64,000 nt of DNA from Clostridia bacterium (GTDB taxonomy: Bacteria > Bacillota > Clostridia > Oscillospirales > CAG-272). The stretch spans positions 1 to 64,000 of the forward strand of contig JAFTOG010000005.1 of NCBI GenBank assembly GCA_017451485.1, in the 5' to 3' direction. Below are positions 1-8,912 of this stretch, in pieces. A program made the position numbers and the translations under genes. Position 1 is the stretch's first letter; each line of letters opens with the position of its first letter. Under the pieces are notes generated by a model. It was not told the origin of the DNA. It did no database searches and saw only the letters and a list, made by a program, of their open reading frames with translations.

Positions 1-80
1 GAGTTAAAAACCCGTTTACGGGTAGCAAGTAGCAATTGCGTGGCTGGCAGGCCAATTCTTAACGCACTTGTGCGTAGCCA

Positions 81-138
81 GTAATGTCTAGGGCTATGCC
101 CGAAAATGAAATACCACCCGCTAGGCGGGTGGATATTT
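81..138. repeat. Dispersed repeat with variable hairpin, copy A
   Basis: A conserved 5' half (AATGTCTAGGGCTATGCCCG then GAAAT) is followed by a perfect 8-bp hairpin (114-121 with 125-132, loop TAG) and GATATTT. Two relatives lie at 11159-11218 and 24178-24240, both intergenic at gene ends. The stem sequences differ between copies while the pairing is kept, as in a mobile or structured-RNA element. A separate small hairpin (62-75) precedes it. Function unknown. Confidence 0.55.
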
Positions 139-1744
139 ATTCCGATGCAAAAAGGCTTAACCAGTATTTATTCTTATCGGTTGGCACTGATAAAATACCT
201 TCCTTTTCTGCTTCGTAAAGAGAGCAGGTTACGAGTATGGTTAATGCATTGGAAAGAAAATTTCCCATCTGCCAATGCAGGTGCTTTGGTACGGTGCTTT
301 CGTATTCCTTTAGTACAAGCTGATATGCACCGTCTGTAATGTCCTGTACGCTTTTTGCAAATTCCTGTGCCATTTTTTCTATTTCTCTGCGTTCGGCCTT
401 ATTAACATAGTAATAATTCTGCTTGAATACACCGTTTTCGTTTACAAAAAGCTGCTTTTCAATGGCAATACTGAAAAGATATCTCTGCTCCTCGTTAAGC
501 TCCTCTATCTTAACCTCCCCCTTAATTATCTGTCTGCACAGAGCAAAAACATCTGAGGGCAAATCAAAATATGGCAAAGAATCTATACCACTCCAATAAT
601 GACAAAATCCCTGTGTATATGCCGGCTCAAACTTGTGGACAGGGCCGTCCCAACCGTGATAAGGCATAAATTCCTTGGGGGATGTGTCGCTGTTATCAAA
701 TCCAAAGGCTATCCATTTGCCTCCGTTTGGACGAAGGGGAATATCATTGTATTTTATATATTTTATATCTCCGTAGTATCGGTAATATTTTACGCAAAAT
801 TCCGAAAAAATGTGGATATATACCCAAAGCAGACGGCTCCATTCAAAGCCTGCTGTATTAAATTCCGGGCTTGAAAGTATCTTTCTTTTGCTTTCAAGAT
901 AATTTATGAGCTTTTTGTAAAAATCAGGGAAGGCGTGGGCGTAAATTTTATTTCCAATATCGGGATTTCTGCCCGGGAGAATTACAAAATCTGTCTGGTA
1001 TTTGCCCTTTGATACCTCTTTCATAAGCTGATTTTTGCAGAGATAATCAACCTCGTCCTCAATGTAAGGAGCAGAAATGCCAAGCTCCTCACAAAGCTCC
1101 GTGACGGTAATTGGCTCCTTGTAAGCACAAAGTAAAATGTTTTGTGCAGATTTTCGTTTAGCACAGGACACAGGCTCCATATCCGAGCCGGGATTACCTG
1201 TACAGGAAACAAAAAGATTTCCGGGTCGGTAGCTTTTTTCTCCGTATGTTCTCATAGTATTCATTCCTTTCTCAATAGCTTGTCTTGCGTCGTGTAGCCA
1301 CCATTTGACTGTGCCCTCGCTTTTTCCAAGGACTCTTCCTATTTCCTCACAGGACATATTGTCAAAGTAGTGCATAACGACGGCACGGCGATAATTATAT
1401 GACATAAGGGAAAGCTCCCGTCTTAAAAGGATTTTCTGCTCTGAGAGAATAAACTCCCCTTCAATATCATCCTCGGACATTGTGGCATCATCAATGTAAG
1501 CTACGGTTCCGTACCTTCTTTTCCTTAACAGGTTAAAGAACATATGATTGGAAACAGTCCACACAAAGGCGTTAATATTATCTATTTTCTTGCCTGAATG
1601 TATGGATTTGAGTACCTCTAAGCAAATATCCTGGGACAAATCCTCTGCGTCACTTACTGATTTTAGCTTCATACGGCAAAAGCCGTAAATTTTGGATACC
1701 ATTTCGTTTTCAAGGGCGTGGAGTAATGCTTCCTTTTCTGTCAT
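137..1744 (-). CDS. ECF-type RNA polymerase sigma factor with long C-terminal extension
   Basis: 535 residues, about three times the usual ECF length. Residues about 1-160 hold sigma region 2 (DAEDLSQDICLEV motif, then the FNLLRKRRYG stretch) and region 4 with its helix-turn-helix (MSCEEIGRVLGKSEGTVKWW). Residues about 195-260 look like a winged helix (ITVTELCEELGISAPYIEDEV); the remaining 270 residues are an unrecognised, Trp/Tyr-rich domain. No anti-sigma gene is adjacent, so the tail may be the sensor or brake, as in other ECF groups with C-terminal extensions (inference). The ATG is preceded by a strong AAAGGAGGTG site and a TTGCAA-17-TATAAT promoter. Transcribed alone, with the terminator of the next operon upstream. 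Sigma identity is firm; regulon and signal are unknown. Confidence 0.85.
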   Translation of the reverse strand: MTEKEALLHALENEMVSKIYGFCRMKLKSVSDAEDLSQDICLEVLKSIHSGKKIDNINAFVWTVSNHMFFNLLRKRRYGTVAYIDDATMSEDDIEGEFILSEQKILLRRELSLMSYNYRRAVVMHYFDNMSCEEIGRVLGKSEGTVKWWLHDARQAIEKGMNTMRTYGEKSYRPGNLFVSCTGNPGSDMEPVSCAKRKSAQNILLCAYKEPITVTELCEELGISAPYIEDEVDYLCKNQLMKEVSKGKYQTDFVILPGRNPDIGNKIYAHAFPDFYKKLINYLESKRKILSSPEFNTAGFEWSRLLWVYIHIFSEFCVKYYRYYGDIKYIKYNDIPLRPNGGKWIAFGFDNSDTSPKEFMPYHGWDGPVHKFEPAYTQGFCHYWSGIDSLPYFDLPSDVFALCRQIIKGEVKIEELNEEQRYLFSIAIEKQLFVNENGVFKQNYYYVNKAERREIEKMAQEFAKSVQDITDGAYQLVLKEYESTVPKHLHWQMGNFLSNALTILVTCSLYEAEKEGILSVPTDKNKYWLSLFASE

Positions 1745-1828
1745 TTATATCACCTCCTTTTGTGAACTCAACATGTTGCTTCACTAATTGAGTAACGGCA
1801 TCTGCCGTTGGGTTGGGAATTTTTTATC

Positions 1829-1857
1829 ATTATATCAGATATTTATGTTTCTTGCAA
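1829..1857 (-). promoter_or_regulatory. Sigma-A promoter of the ECF gene
   Basis: On the minus strand, TTGCAA (1852-1857), a 17-nt spacer, and a perfect TATAAT (1829-1834). The 5' leader also contains a small hairpin at 1796-1809. Confidence 0.7.
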
Positions 1858-1862
1858 CGCCA

Positions 1863-1895
1863 AGTAAAAAGAGCTGACCGTGTCAGCTCTTTACA
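1863..1895 (-). terminator. Rho-independent terminator of aconitase X operon
   Basis: A 10-bp stem AAGAGCTGAC/GTCAGCTCTT with loop ACG, read on the minus strand, is followed by TTTTT. It lies just past the small-subunit gene. Confidence 0.8.
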
Positions 1896-1941
1896 AATGA
1901 TTTAATTGCCTACGTATTGGAGTGAGGAGTCAATTGCGATT

Positions 1942-2385
1942 TTATTCAACCTCTACAACTCCGTTTTCCTTTACTGTAATTGTGTTTCCTGTTTTTACAA
2001 AATCCAAAAACTCATCGCCGAGGGAGTCGATAACAGGCATCTTTACTCCATCCAGCCACACATCGGCAAGGATAACACCTGCTCCTGCCAGGGAGTCAAT
2101 AGGCTGGGAAAAGAGCATGCAAGCAGGCTGACGGCCCATGGCACACGCACAGTAGAGAACAAGACCACCGGTTGTGGAGCCGATTGTCTGAGGGAGACAG
2201 AGTGCCTTTCCTGCCATTTCGTGACCGTAGAGGTCGGGGTTGTTCTGGTCCCCACAGGTAGCCTTTTTGTCTCCGAACTGGAGTGCCTTCTGGAAGGATG
2301 CCAATGTATTAAGTCCACCGTGAGACACAAGAGCCTCCGCAGTTACAGTACCGGGAGAAACAACTCTTCCGTTAAAAGCCTTCAT
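1942..2385 (-). CDS. Aconitase X swivel subunit (DUF126 family)
   Basis: 147 residues, matching the small swivelling subunit of split aconitase X enzymes, with the typical GKALCLPQTIGSTTGG motif (the phosphate/substrate loop) around residues 60-75. It works with the catalytic subunit encoded immediately upstream; the two genes overlap by one base (TAATG), so translational coupling is likely. Known aconitase X enzymes are dehydratases, including cis-3-hydroxy-L-proline dehydratase in bacteria and phosphomevalonate dehydratase in archaea. The substrate here cannot be told from sequence. Terminator follows at 1863-1895. Confidence 0.88.
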   Translation of the reverse strand: MKAFNGRVVSPGTVTAEALVSHGGLNTLASFQKALQFGDKKATCGDQNNPDLYGHEMAGKALCLPQTIGSTTGGLVLYCACAMGRQPACMLFSQPIDSLAGAGVILADVWLDGVKMPVIDSLGDEFLDFVKTGNTITVKENGVVEVE

Positions 2386-3659
2386 TATTTCTTACCTCCT
2401 GTAATCTTAACAAGTATTTCCTCATCTGTATAGTAGCGTGCCGTTGTATATGTACGAAGCTTGTTTGAGGATGTAATAACGGGCATCTTACGGCAGAGAG
2501 GATTATTCATATACATAAGAGGGCAGATGTAGGATACGATAACTCCCGTAGCCTCAAGACGCTTTGCGTATTCTGTATTGTTAAATGCTTCGATAACCTT
2601 GGGTGCAGTAGTAAATACGGTGGGAATAACTACCTTCTTATTACCTGCTTTCTCAAGTGCGGCTTCAAGCTTTACGGTCCAGGATTTCAACTGCTCAAGA
2701 CTCATATGAGGGCATCCCATAAAGCAAAGCTTAGGAGTTGCATCGGGCTTTTTCCAAATAACAGGGTAGGAATCATATATTCTTTGCAGCTCGGCATCGT
2801 CAATTACATATACCTGTGCACCCTCGGAGATGAGAGCATCGCCAAGCTCCTTTGCCTCCGGAGTGAGATTGTCAACATGGTAAAGACCCACAGCACCGTT
2901 GGAGGCTGTTGCCGCACCGAAGTCCTTAAGATAAGCACAGCTCTCATCGTTAAGCTCATCGCCTATCCAGTGGTCCAGACCCTTAATGTAGGGGACATCC
3001 TCCATTACCTTCATACCGATGGCAGAGCCGAGAAGCTGAGCCTCGGGCTTCTTTGTAGTTTTTACCTCTATAATCCATGTAGCCTTTCTGCCCTCATCAG
3101 TAAGAAGACCGAAATGGGGAACATAGCCCACAACAGATCCCATAATATCAATAATACCGGAGTTCCTGTTACACCTTGCACCGAGGACTGAGTTAGCATA
3201 TACTACAGCACTTGATTCACTCCAGCTGAGTATATCGCCCTTATTAGGCTTGTTTCCCACCTCGTCGAGGTAGCAAGCACAGGAGAAGGCATCCTTTTCC
3301 ATAAGTCCGAGGGTATTCAGCTGACCCTCATAAAAATCCTGCTTGGAATACATAAACTTGTTGAAAACGAGCTTCTGTAAAAAATTAGCGGGAACATTTT
3401 TATCAACGGGACGGGGGTCGCAGGAGAATTTTTGTCCCGAGATGGCACCTGCCTCTATGAGCTTGTTCATAAGGTCATAGATAGGACCTATCATCTTAAG
3501 ACCGAAGGAGGTAACAAGATGATTGTATTTACTTGTAATGGGAACCAGCTTGTCAGCACCGAAAAGCTCTCCGTAGCGTACAACCGATTCCATAACCTTG
3601 GCAAGGGTATCACCCTTTTCGCCGTTAAGTATGGCTTTTTGTTCTTCTGTTAAAAACAT
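2385..3659 (-). CDS. Aconitase X catalytic subunit (DUF521 family)
   Basis: 424 residues, normal length for the large subunit. Recognisable stretches are the N-terminal FLTEEQKAILNGEKG, the SESSAVVYANSVLGARCNR segment carrying an iron-sulfur ligand Cys, and a C-terminal region with GCPHMSLEQL and the SSNKLRTY motif. The family binds an Fe-S cluster through conserved Cys residues and dehydrates a hydroxy acid or hydroxyproline-type substrate. SD AAGGAG precedes the ATG. It lies 85 nt downstream of the old-yellow-enzyme gene and overlaps the swivel gene by one base, so all three probably form one operon. The pairing with a dienoyl-CoA-reductase-like enzyme suggests a dehydration followed by reduction of a double bond (inference). 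Confidence 0.9.
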   Translation of the reverse strand: MFLTEEQKAILNGEKGDTLAKVMESVVRYGELFGADKLVPITSKYNHLVTSFGLKMIGPIYDLMNKLIEAGAISGQKFSCDPRPVDKNVPANFLQKLVFNKFMYSKQDFYEGQLNTLGLMEKDAFSCACYLDEVGNKPNKGDILSWSESSAVVYANSVLGARCNRNSGIIDIMGSVVGYVPHFGLLTDEGRKATWIIEVKTTKKPEAQLLGSAIGMKVMEDVPYIKGLDHWIGDELNDESCAYLKDFGAATASNGAVGLYHVDNLTPEAKELGDALISEGAQVYVIDDAELQRIYDSYPVIWKKPDATPKLCFMGCPHMSLEQLKSWTVKLEAALEKAGNKKVVIPTVFTTAPKVIEAFNNTEYAKRLEATGVIVSYICPLMYMNNPLCRKMPVITSSNKLRTYTTARYYTDEEILVKITGGKK

Positions 3660-3744
3660 TGTAAAACTCCTTTTTGTATGCTAATGTAACGAAAAAACAG
3701 TAGCGTATAAGTATTTTTATTCAAAAAATTGTAAAAAAACTATA

Positions 3745-5820
3745 TTAAAGCTTCATGCAAACATCCCATGCACCCCAGATTACAGTACGCAGGTTGCCAA
3801 TAGCTGAGGCGTCTCCAATAATATGTACATTTCCTTTCTTTTTAGCCACAGGGTCGGGAATATAGCCACAGGAGAGAATAACGCTGTCTGCGTCTATCTT
3901 AAAGCTCTCACCCTTCGCATTTGTAACAGTAACGCCGTCATCAAGAATTTCTGTAAGCCTTGTTTCAAGATGAACGGGAACCTTGTTGGCGTTAAAGAAG
4001 TCACGGAGGTAGGAGGAGTTTGCGAGGCAAACGCCCTTTGCAACGATAAGGTCGTTCTGCATTTCTACAATAACGGGCTTCTTACCGTCGAGATAAAGCT
4101 CATATGCTATCTCACAGCCTGTAAGACCTCCACCGATTACAACCACATTATCGCCCTTTATTTCCTTCTTTCCAAGCAGGAAGTCGACAGCCTCAATACC
4201 CTTGTCATAGCCCTTTACAGGGAGCTTTCTTGCTTTTGCACCTGTTGCCACAATAATTTCATCTGCATCAAGGGTGCTGATATCCTTTATTTCCGTATTG
4301 AGCTTTATTTCAATTTCGGGGTGCTTAGCCATTTCTCTTTCATACCAGGCAATAAGCATCTTATCCTTTTCCTTATATGATGGAGCCGCAGCAGCTATAA
4401 ACACGCCTCCAAGCTTGTCACTCTTTTCAAAAAGTGTCACCCTGTGTCCTCTCTTTGAGCAAAGGAGTGCAGCCTCCATACCACCGATGCCACCACCGAT
4501 TACAGCAATTTTCTTTACCTTCTTGGCAGACTCTATTTTATATTTATCCGACTGCATTACTCTGGGGTCAAGTGCACAGCGTGCAATGTGACTTGCATCG
4601 TAAATTGACTGTGCATTTGCGACACCCTTATAGTGTGACATATTAAAGCAAGCGTTGTGACAGCATATACAGGGTCTTATATCCTCTGTCCTGTTTTCGA
4701 TAAGCTTAGTTATCCACTCTGCATCGGCAAGGAACTGTCTTGCCACGCCCATAGCATCGATTTTACCCTCTGAAATAGCCTTAGCACCTGTCTCAGGCTC
4801 CATTCTTCCGGCGCAAACAACGGGAATGTCAACAAATTTCTTAATATGAGATACATCCTCAAGATTACAGTTAAGAGGCATATACATAGGGGGATGTGCC
4901 CAATACCAGGAGTCATATGTTCCGTTATCTGCGTTAAGCATATCGTAGCCTGCATCCTGGAGATATTTTGCTGCCCTTTCACTCTCCTCCATATTTCTGC
5001 CTATTTCAGTAAATTCCTCACCGGGAACAGCACCTACGCAAAAGTCCTTTACCTTGGAGGTTACGGAGTAACGAAGAGAAACAGGATAATCCTTGCCACA
5101 GCGTTCCTTTATAGCCTTAACTATCTCAACGGGGAAGCGATAACGGTTTTCAAAGGAGCCACCCCATTTGTCGGTACGCTTGTTTGTGTATTCAAGGGTG
5201 AACTGGTCAAGGAGGTATCCCTCATGCACTGCATGGACCTCAACACCGTCAACATCTGCCCACTTACACAGCTCAGCAGTCTTGGCAAAGGCATCAATAA
5301 TTTCAAGTATTTCCTTTTCCTTCATGGCACGGGTGGTTACCTTATCACTCCATCTTGAGGGGAGTGGGCTGGGCGATGCACTCTGATATGGGATATTGAT
5401 AATAGGCTTAATAATATCTCTTACAACAGGCATATTATGAAGCATAACAAGGGGAGTGGGAATAGCCCATGAACGGCCCATACCCGCTGTAATCTGTATA
5501 AACAGCTTAGCTCCTGTCTTATGTATCTCCTTCATAAATTCCTTAAGCTCGGCAAACATTTTTTTGTTCTTGTAGAGCCACTGACCCATAAATGTGCTTT
5601 TGATTGGGGCAATACCGGGGATAATAAGACCTACATTGTTATTTGCCTTTTCGATAAAGAATTTTGCCGCCTCCTTATCGAAATGATTTCCAGTATGCTC
5701 CATCCATCCGAAAAGGGAGGTGCCTCCCATAGGGCAGAGAACGATACGGTTTTTAATCTCTACATTACCTATTTTCCAAGGGGTAAAGAGAGCCTCGTAC
5801 TTGGGGTTTAAGCTTTCCAT
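3745..5820 (-). CDS. NADH:flavin oxidoreductase / old yellow enzyme (2,4-dienoyl-CoA reductase type)
   Basis: 691 residues from the ATG at 5820. That start is chosen because AAAGGAG sits just upstream (5823-5829); a longer frame would begin at a TTG lying 5' of this SD. Domains: an FMN-binding TIM barrel (about 1-370, with VEVHAVHEGYLLDQF and NKRTDKWGGSFENR); a 4Fe-4S cluster segment (CICCHNACF plus a later Cys); and an FAD/NAD(P) Rossmann module (IAVIGGGIGGMEAALL, then VVVIGGGLTGCEIAYEL). The family reduces C=C bonds of enoyl compounds, bile acids or similar. First gene of the leftward operon with aconitase X, behind a TTGAAA-17-TATACT promoter. Substrate unknown. Confidence 0.88.
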   Translation of the reverse strand: MESLNPKYEALFTPWKIGNVEIKNRIVLCPMGGTSLFGWMEHTGNHFDKEAAKFFIEKANNNVGLIIPGIAPIKSTFMGQWLYKNKKMFAELKEFMKEIHKTGAKLFIQITAGMGRSWAIPTPLVMLHNMPVVRDIIKPIINIPYQSASPSPLPSRWSDKVTTRAMKEKEILEIIDAFAKTAELCKWADVDGVEVHAVHEGYLLDQFTLEYTNKRTDKWGGSFENRYRFPVEIVKAIKERCGKDYPVSLRYSVTSKVKDFCVGAVPGEEFTEIGRNMEESERAAKYLQDAGYDMLNADNGTYDSWYWAHPPMYMPLNCNLEDVSHIKKFVDIPVVCAGRMEPETGAKAISEGKIDAMGVARQFLADAEWITKLIENRTEDIRPCICCHNACFNMSHYKGVANAQSIYDASHIARCALDPRVMQSDKYKIESAKKVKKIAVIGGGIGGMEAALLCSKRGHRVTLFEKSDKLGGVFIAAAAPSYKEKDKMLIAWYEREMAKHPEIEIKLNTEIKDISTLDADEIIVATGAKARKLPVKGYDKGIEAVDFLLGKKEIKGDNVVVIGGGLTGCEIAYELYLDGKKPVIVEMQNDLIVAKGVCLANSSYLRDFFNANKVPVHLETRLTEILDDGVTVTNAKGESFKIDADSVILSCGYIPDPVAKKKGNVHIIGDASAIGNLRTVIWGAWDVCMKL

Positions 5821-5880
5821 AAATCTCCTTTCTGCCAATATGCTTCCAAAATTGGCAGTTCTTTGTTATTTTACAGCTTA

Positions 5881-5909
5881 AGTATATCACATTGAAATGC
5901 TTTTTTCAA
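5881..5909 (-). promoter_or_regulatory. Promoter of the OYE-aconitase X operon
   Basis: Minus strand TTGAAA (5904-5909), 17-nt spacer, TATACT (5881-5886), about 60 nt upstream of the start codon. Confidence 0.65.
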
Positions 5910-5999
5910 GACCTATGTGGCTAATTGTTGCGATGTCAACAAATTAAAAATATCAGGCTTATAGGGTGTGATTGGTAATAAAAAACAAAAAAGCCTTGC

Positions 6000-6024
6000 A
6001 TTTTACATAATTATAATGTAAAAT
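6000..6024. promoter_or_regulatory. Operator-like dyad before the YfcC-type gene
   Basis: Inverted repeat ATTTTACAT / ATGTAAAAT with a 7-nt centre, overlapping a TATAAT (6012-6017). The same TTACAT...ATGTAA half-sites occur over the -10 box at 8860-8875 with a shorter centre. Possible repressor site; the matching -35 is weak. Confidence 0.35.
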
Positions 6025-6109
6025 ATGCAGGTGCTGTCCTTCGTGCTATTCGTTGAGCTTATTGGTAAAGGACAGGCAAGGATAGATTATGACATCGGGG
6101 AGGAAGATA

Positions 6110-7539
6110 ATGGATAACTCTGAGGAAAAATCCTTTTCAAATATAGGTCTACGGTCATTTCTTACAGTAGTGATTCTGCTTACGGTGGTTATAATTATCA
6201 GTGGTGCTCTATCATATTTCATTCCGCAGGGACAGTTTTTGAAGGATGAGGAGGGAGCAATAATTCCCGGCACATATACCGAGGGAGAGGTGCAAGGCAT
6301 TGCCATATGGAGGGTAATCACAGCCCCCTTCCGTGTTTTTGTATCCGAGGATTCCTTGACTATTATAATGATAAGCCTGTTTTTGCTTATCATGAGTGGA
6401 GTTTTCAATATCTTGATAAAACAAACGGTACAAGGGTGTTTATAGGCAGAATGATCCGTAAGCTTGCAAACAGGAGCAGACCCGTTGTATGCCTTTGCGT
6501 ACTTATATTTATGCTTTTCGGCAGCTTTTTCGGTATGTTTGAGGAGCTGTGCACCCTTATTCCCTTGGTGGTGGTCCTTATGCTATCCCTGGGTATGGAT
6601 ACAATGACGGCCCTCGGTGCCTGTATGCTTGCCTCCTGCTTCGGCTTTTCGTCGGCTATTACAAATCCCTTTTCGGTAGGATTGGCATCCTCCGTGATAG
6701 GCTCCGACCCTATGGACGGAGTATGGCTGAGAATAGTATTTTTTGTTATTATTTTTCTTGTGCTTTGTAGCTTTTTAATGCTCCATCTTCGCAAAATAGA
6801 GAGGGACCCTGCAAGGTCATTAACCTATGAAAGTGATAAGGAAAGAAGAAGGAGTATAGAATCAAGGGACCTTGCCGATATAGAAAACAGCGACAGGATA
6901 TTCAAGGTATATTCCGTATTCTTCGGCATACAGATGGTGATACTTGTGCTTATTGCCTCTGTTCGTGTAATTTCGGGCTATGCTATTCCCGTCCTTTGTG
7001 TCAGCTTCCTTTTTGGAGGAATTATATGTGGGCTTTTGGTTTGTGAAAACAAAAGGACGGTCCTTATTAATTTCTTGAACGGTGTTGTGTCTATGTCCCC
7101 GGCTGTAATTATGATAGCCCTTGCCTCCTCTGTCAAGCTCATAATGACAGAGAGTGGTATAATCGACACAATAATGAATGAGGTTATCGGTGCTTTAGAG
7201 GGTAAGGGAAGGTTTATTTGCATTCTGCTCATATATTTTCTTATACTTGCCCTGCAGATATTTATAGGCTCTGCCTCTGCGAAGATAATGCTGGTTGTTC
7301 CCATAGTTGCTCCCATTTGTGCAACTCTCGGTGTTTCTCCCTCGTTATTTATACTTGCGTACTGTATGGCAGACGGCTTTACCGATGTTATTATTCCAAC
7401 AAATCCTGTGCTTCTTGTAGGGCTTTCCATGGCCAATGTATCCTATGCCAAATGGGTAAAATGGACCTGGAAGCTCCAGCTTATAATATTTGCTCTCACA
7501 ATCGGAGTTCTGGCATTTGCCTGTGCAATAGGCTATTGA
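6110..7539 (+). pseudogene. YfcC/DcuC-family carrier, frameshifted
   Basis: Two overlapping reading frames together encode a full-length (about 475-residue) anion carrier of the YfcC family (DcuC superfamily), with many membrane segments. The first frame (from ATG 6110, behind GGGGAGGAA) covers the N-terminal helices, ends in ...FNILIK and stops at 6445. The homologous continuation TNGTRVFIGRMIRK... runs in the -1 frame to 7539. One extra A in the AAAA run near 6418-6421 would restore one protein. This fits a one-base deletion, a sequencing error or, less likely, -1 slippage on the A run. Homologues move basic amino acids or dicarboxylates; substrate not determinable. A terminator follows at 7563. 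Confidence 0.75.
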
Positions 7540-7562
7540 ACAGGGAGCAGGACGAAGGTAAA

Positions 7563-7602
7563 TAAATAATCCCAAGCAAAAGTGAATTTGCTTGGGATTA
7601 TT
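7563..7602. terminator. Bidirectional terminator
   Basis: A 16-bp stem (AATAATCCCAAGCAAA with its complement) and a 6-nt loop, flanked by AT-rich tracts on both sides, after the carrier gene. Confidence 0.8.
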
Positions 7603-7623
7603 TATATGCACCTATGTAAACAA

Positions 7624-7650
7624 AAAAGCAACCCGACAGGATTGCTTGTT
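7624..7650 (-). terminator. Terminator of tRNA-Thr
   Basis: Minus strand stem AAGCAA/TTGCTT followed by TTTTT, 2 nt past the tRNA 3' end. Confidence 0.65.
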
Positions 7651-7651
7651 T

Positions 7652-7727
7652 TGGAGCTACTGACCGGAATCGAACCGGTGACCTCATCCTTACCAAGGAT
7701 GTGCTCTACCGACTGAGCCACAGTAGC
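7652..7727 (-). tRNA. tRNA-Thr (anticodon GGT)
   Basis: Cloverleaf on the minus strand: acceptor GCTACTG/CAGTAGC, anticodon stem CATCC/GGATG around loop TTGGTAA (anticodon GGT), T-loop GGTTCGATTCC, and an encoded CCA end. 76 nt. Confidence 0.93.
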
Positions 7728-7846
7728 ATTTGCTATTGTATTATAGCAGAAGCTTTTTTATTTGTCAAGTTCTTTTTTGTTTTTATATTGCACAAAAAAA
7801 GAAAATATAGTAAAATAAAAAGGAACAGAGAAAAGGAGGAGAGAAT

Positions 7847-8800
7847 ATGTCACAGGTCAGCGAAAATCCCTTTAAGTACAGTGATACAAATAAAAGATAT
7901 CATACCTACGACTATTATCTTCGCAGTAGCTTTGGCGAAAAGTGTGCCAAAATAACCCTCGACGCAGGATTTACCTGCCCCAATATAGACGGGAGCCGAG
8001 GTGTTGGAGGATGTATATATTGCTCGGGAGGAAGCAGAAGCCGTGGGTGTGACGGGCTGACACCACTGAAAGAGCAATATGAGAGCCAAAGGGAGCAGAT
8101 ATTAAAAAAATGGACGGTGAATAAATTTATCCCTTATTTACAGGCATATACAAATTCCTATACAAGCACAGAGAATTTTGAAAAAATCCTTAATGAGGTG
8201 GCATCCTTTGACGGTGCTGTAATGATAGATATTGCTACCCGAGCCGATTGCCTGGAGGATGAAAAAATAAAAATCCTTAAGGAAGTGTCTGAAAAAATAC
8301 CTATAACGGTGGAGCTGGGACTCCAGAGCTCGGATGATAAAACGGCACAGCTTATTAACCGATGCCACACCTATGAGGAGTTTACCGATTGCTTTTCAAG
8401 ATTGCGATTGGGTGCCCCTAAGGTAAAAATTGCCGTGCACATTATAAACGGATTGCCGGGTGAGGGCAGGGAACAAATGATAAAAACCCTCAGGGATGTG
8501 GATAAATTGCACCCGGATATAGTAAAGATACATCTTTTACACATAATTAAAGACACTCCCTTGGCAAAAATGTACGAGCAGGGTAAATATACACCCCTTG
8601 ACAGGGATGAATACATAAATACGGTGTGCGATCAGCTGGAGCTCCTCTCCCCCGATACAGTTGTGGAACGCATAACGGGAGACGGGCTCAGGGAAAGCCT
8701 TGTTGCCCCTCTCTGGAGCTTGAAAAAAACTACGGTGATAAACGATGTAGATAAGGAAATGTACCGTAGAGGAAGCTATCAGGGTATAAATATTCCATAA
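7847..8800 (+). CDS. TIGR01212-family radical SAM protein (YhcC/YtqA-like)
   Basis: 317 residues, usual length. The N-terminus (SDTNKRYHTYDYYLRSSFG...CAKITLDAGFTCPNIDG) is diagnostic. The iron-sulfur ligands form the family's wide Cys motif (TCPNIDG...GGCIYCSGG) near residues 44-60. The rest is a radical SAM barrel (VELGLQSSDDKTAQLINR, VHIINGLPGE). The family is widespread and its reaction is not settled. Strong SD (AAAGGAGGAGAG) before the ATG. Transcribed away from tRNA-Thr, apparently alone. Confidence 0.9.
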   Translation: MSQVSENPFKYSDTNKRYHTYDYYLRSSFGEKCAKITLDAGFTCPNIDGSRGVGGCIYCSGGSRSRGCDGLTPLKEQYESQREQILKKWTVNKFIPYLQAYTNSYTSTENFEKILNEVASFDGAVMIDIATRADCLEDEKIKILKEVSEKIPITVELGLQSSDDKTAQLINRCHTYEEFTDCFSRLRLGAPKVKIAVHIINGLPGEGREQMIKTLRDVDKLHPDIVKIHLLHIIKDTPLAKMYEQGKYTPLDRDEYINTVCDQLELLSPDTVVERITGDGLRESLVAPLWSLKKTTVINDVDKEMYRRGSYQGINIP

Positions 8801-8842
8801 GCAGAGTGTTTTTTGAAAAATTCATATATCTGGGGCTTTTAT

Positions 8843-8875
8843 TTGACAAACGGTATGTTTTACATTATAATGTAA
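8843..8875 (+). promoter_or_regulatory. Consensus promoter with overlapping palindrome
   Basis: TTGACA (8843-8848), 17-nt spacer, TATAAT (8866-8871). A perfect 16-bp palindrome TTACATTATAATGTAA (8860-8875) covers the -10 box, a typical repressor position. Drives the MFS-phosphodiesterase pair. Confidence 0.75.
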
Positions 8876-8912
8876 GTAGTAACCTGTAAAAATCATCGAT
8901 TGGAGAAAAGTT

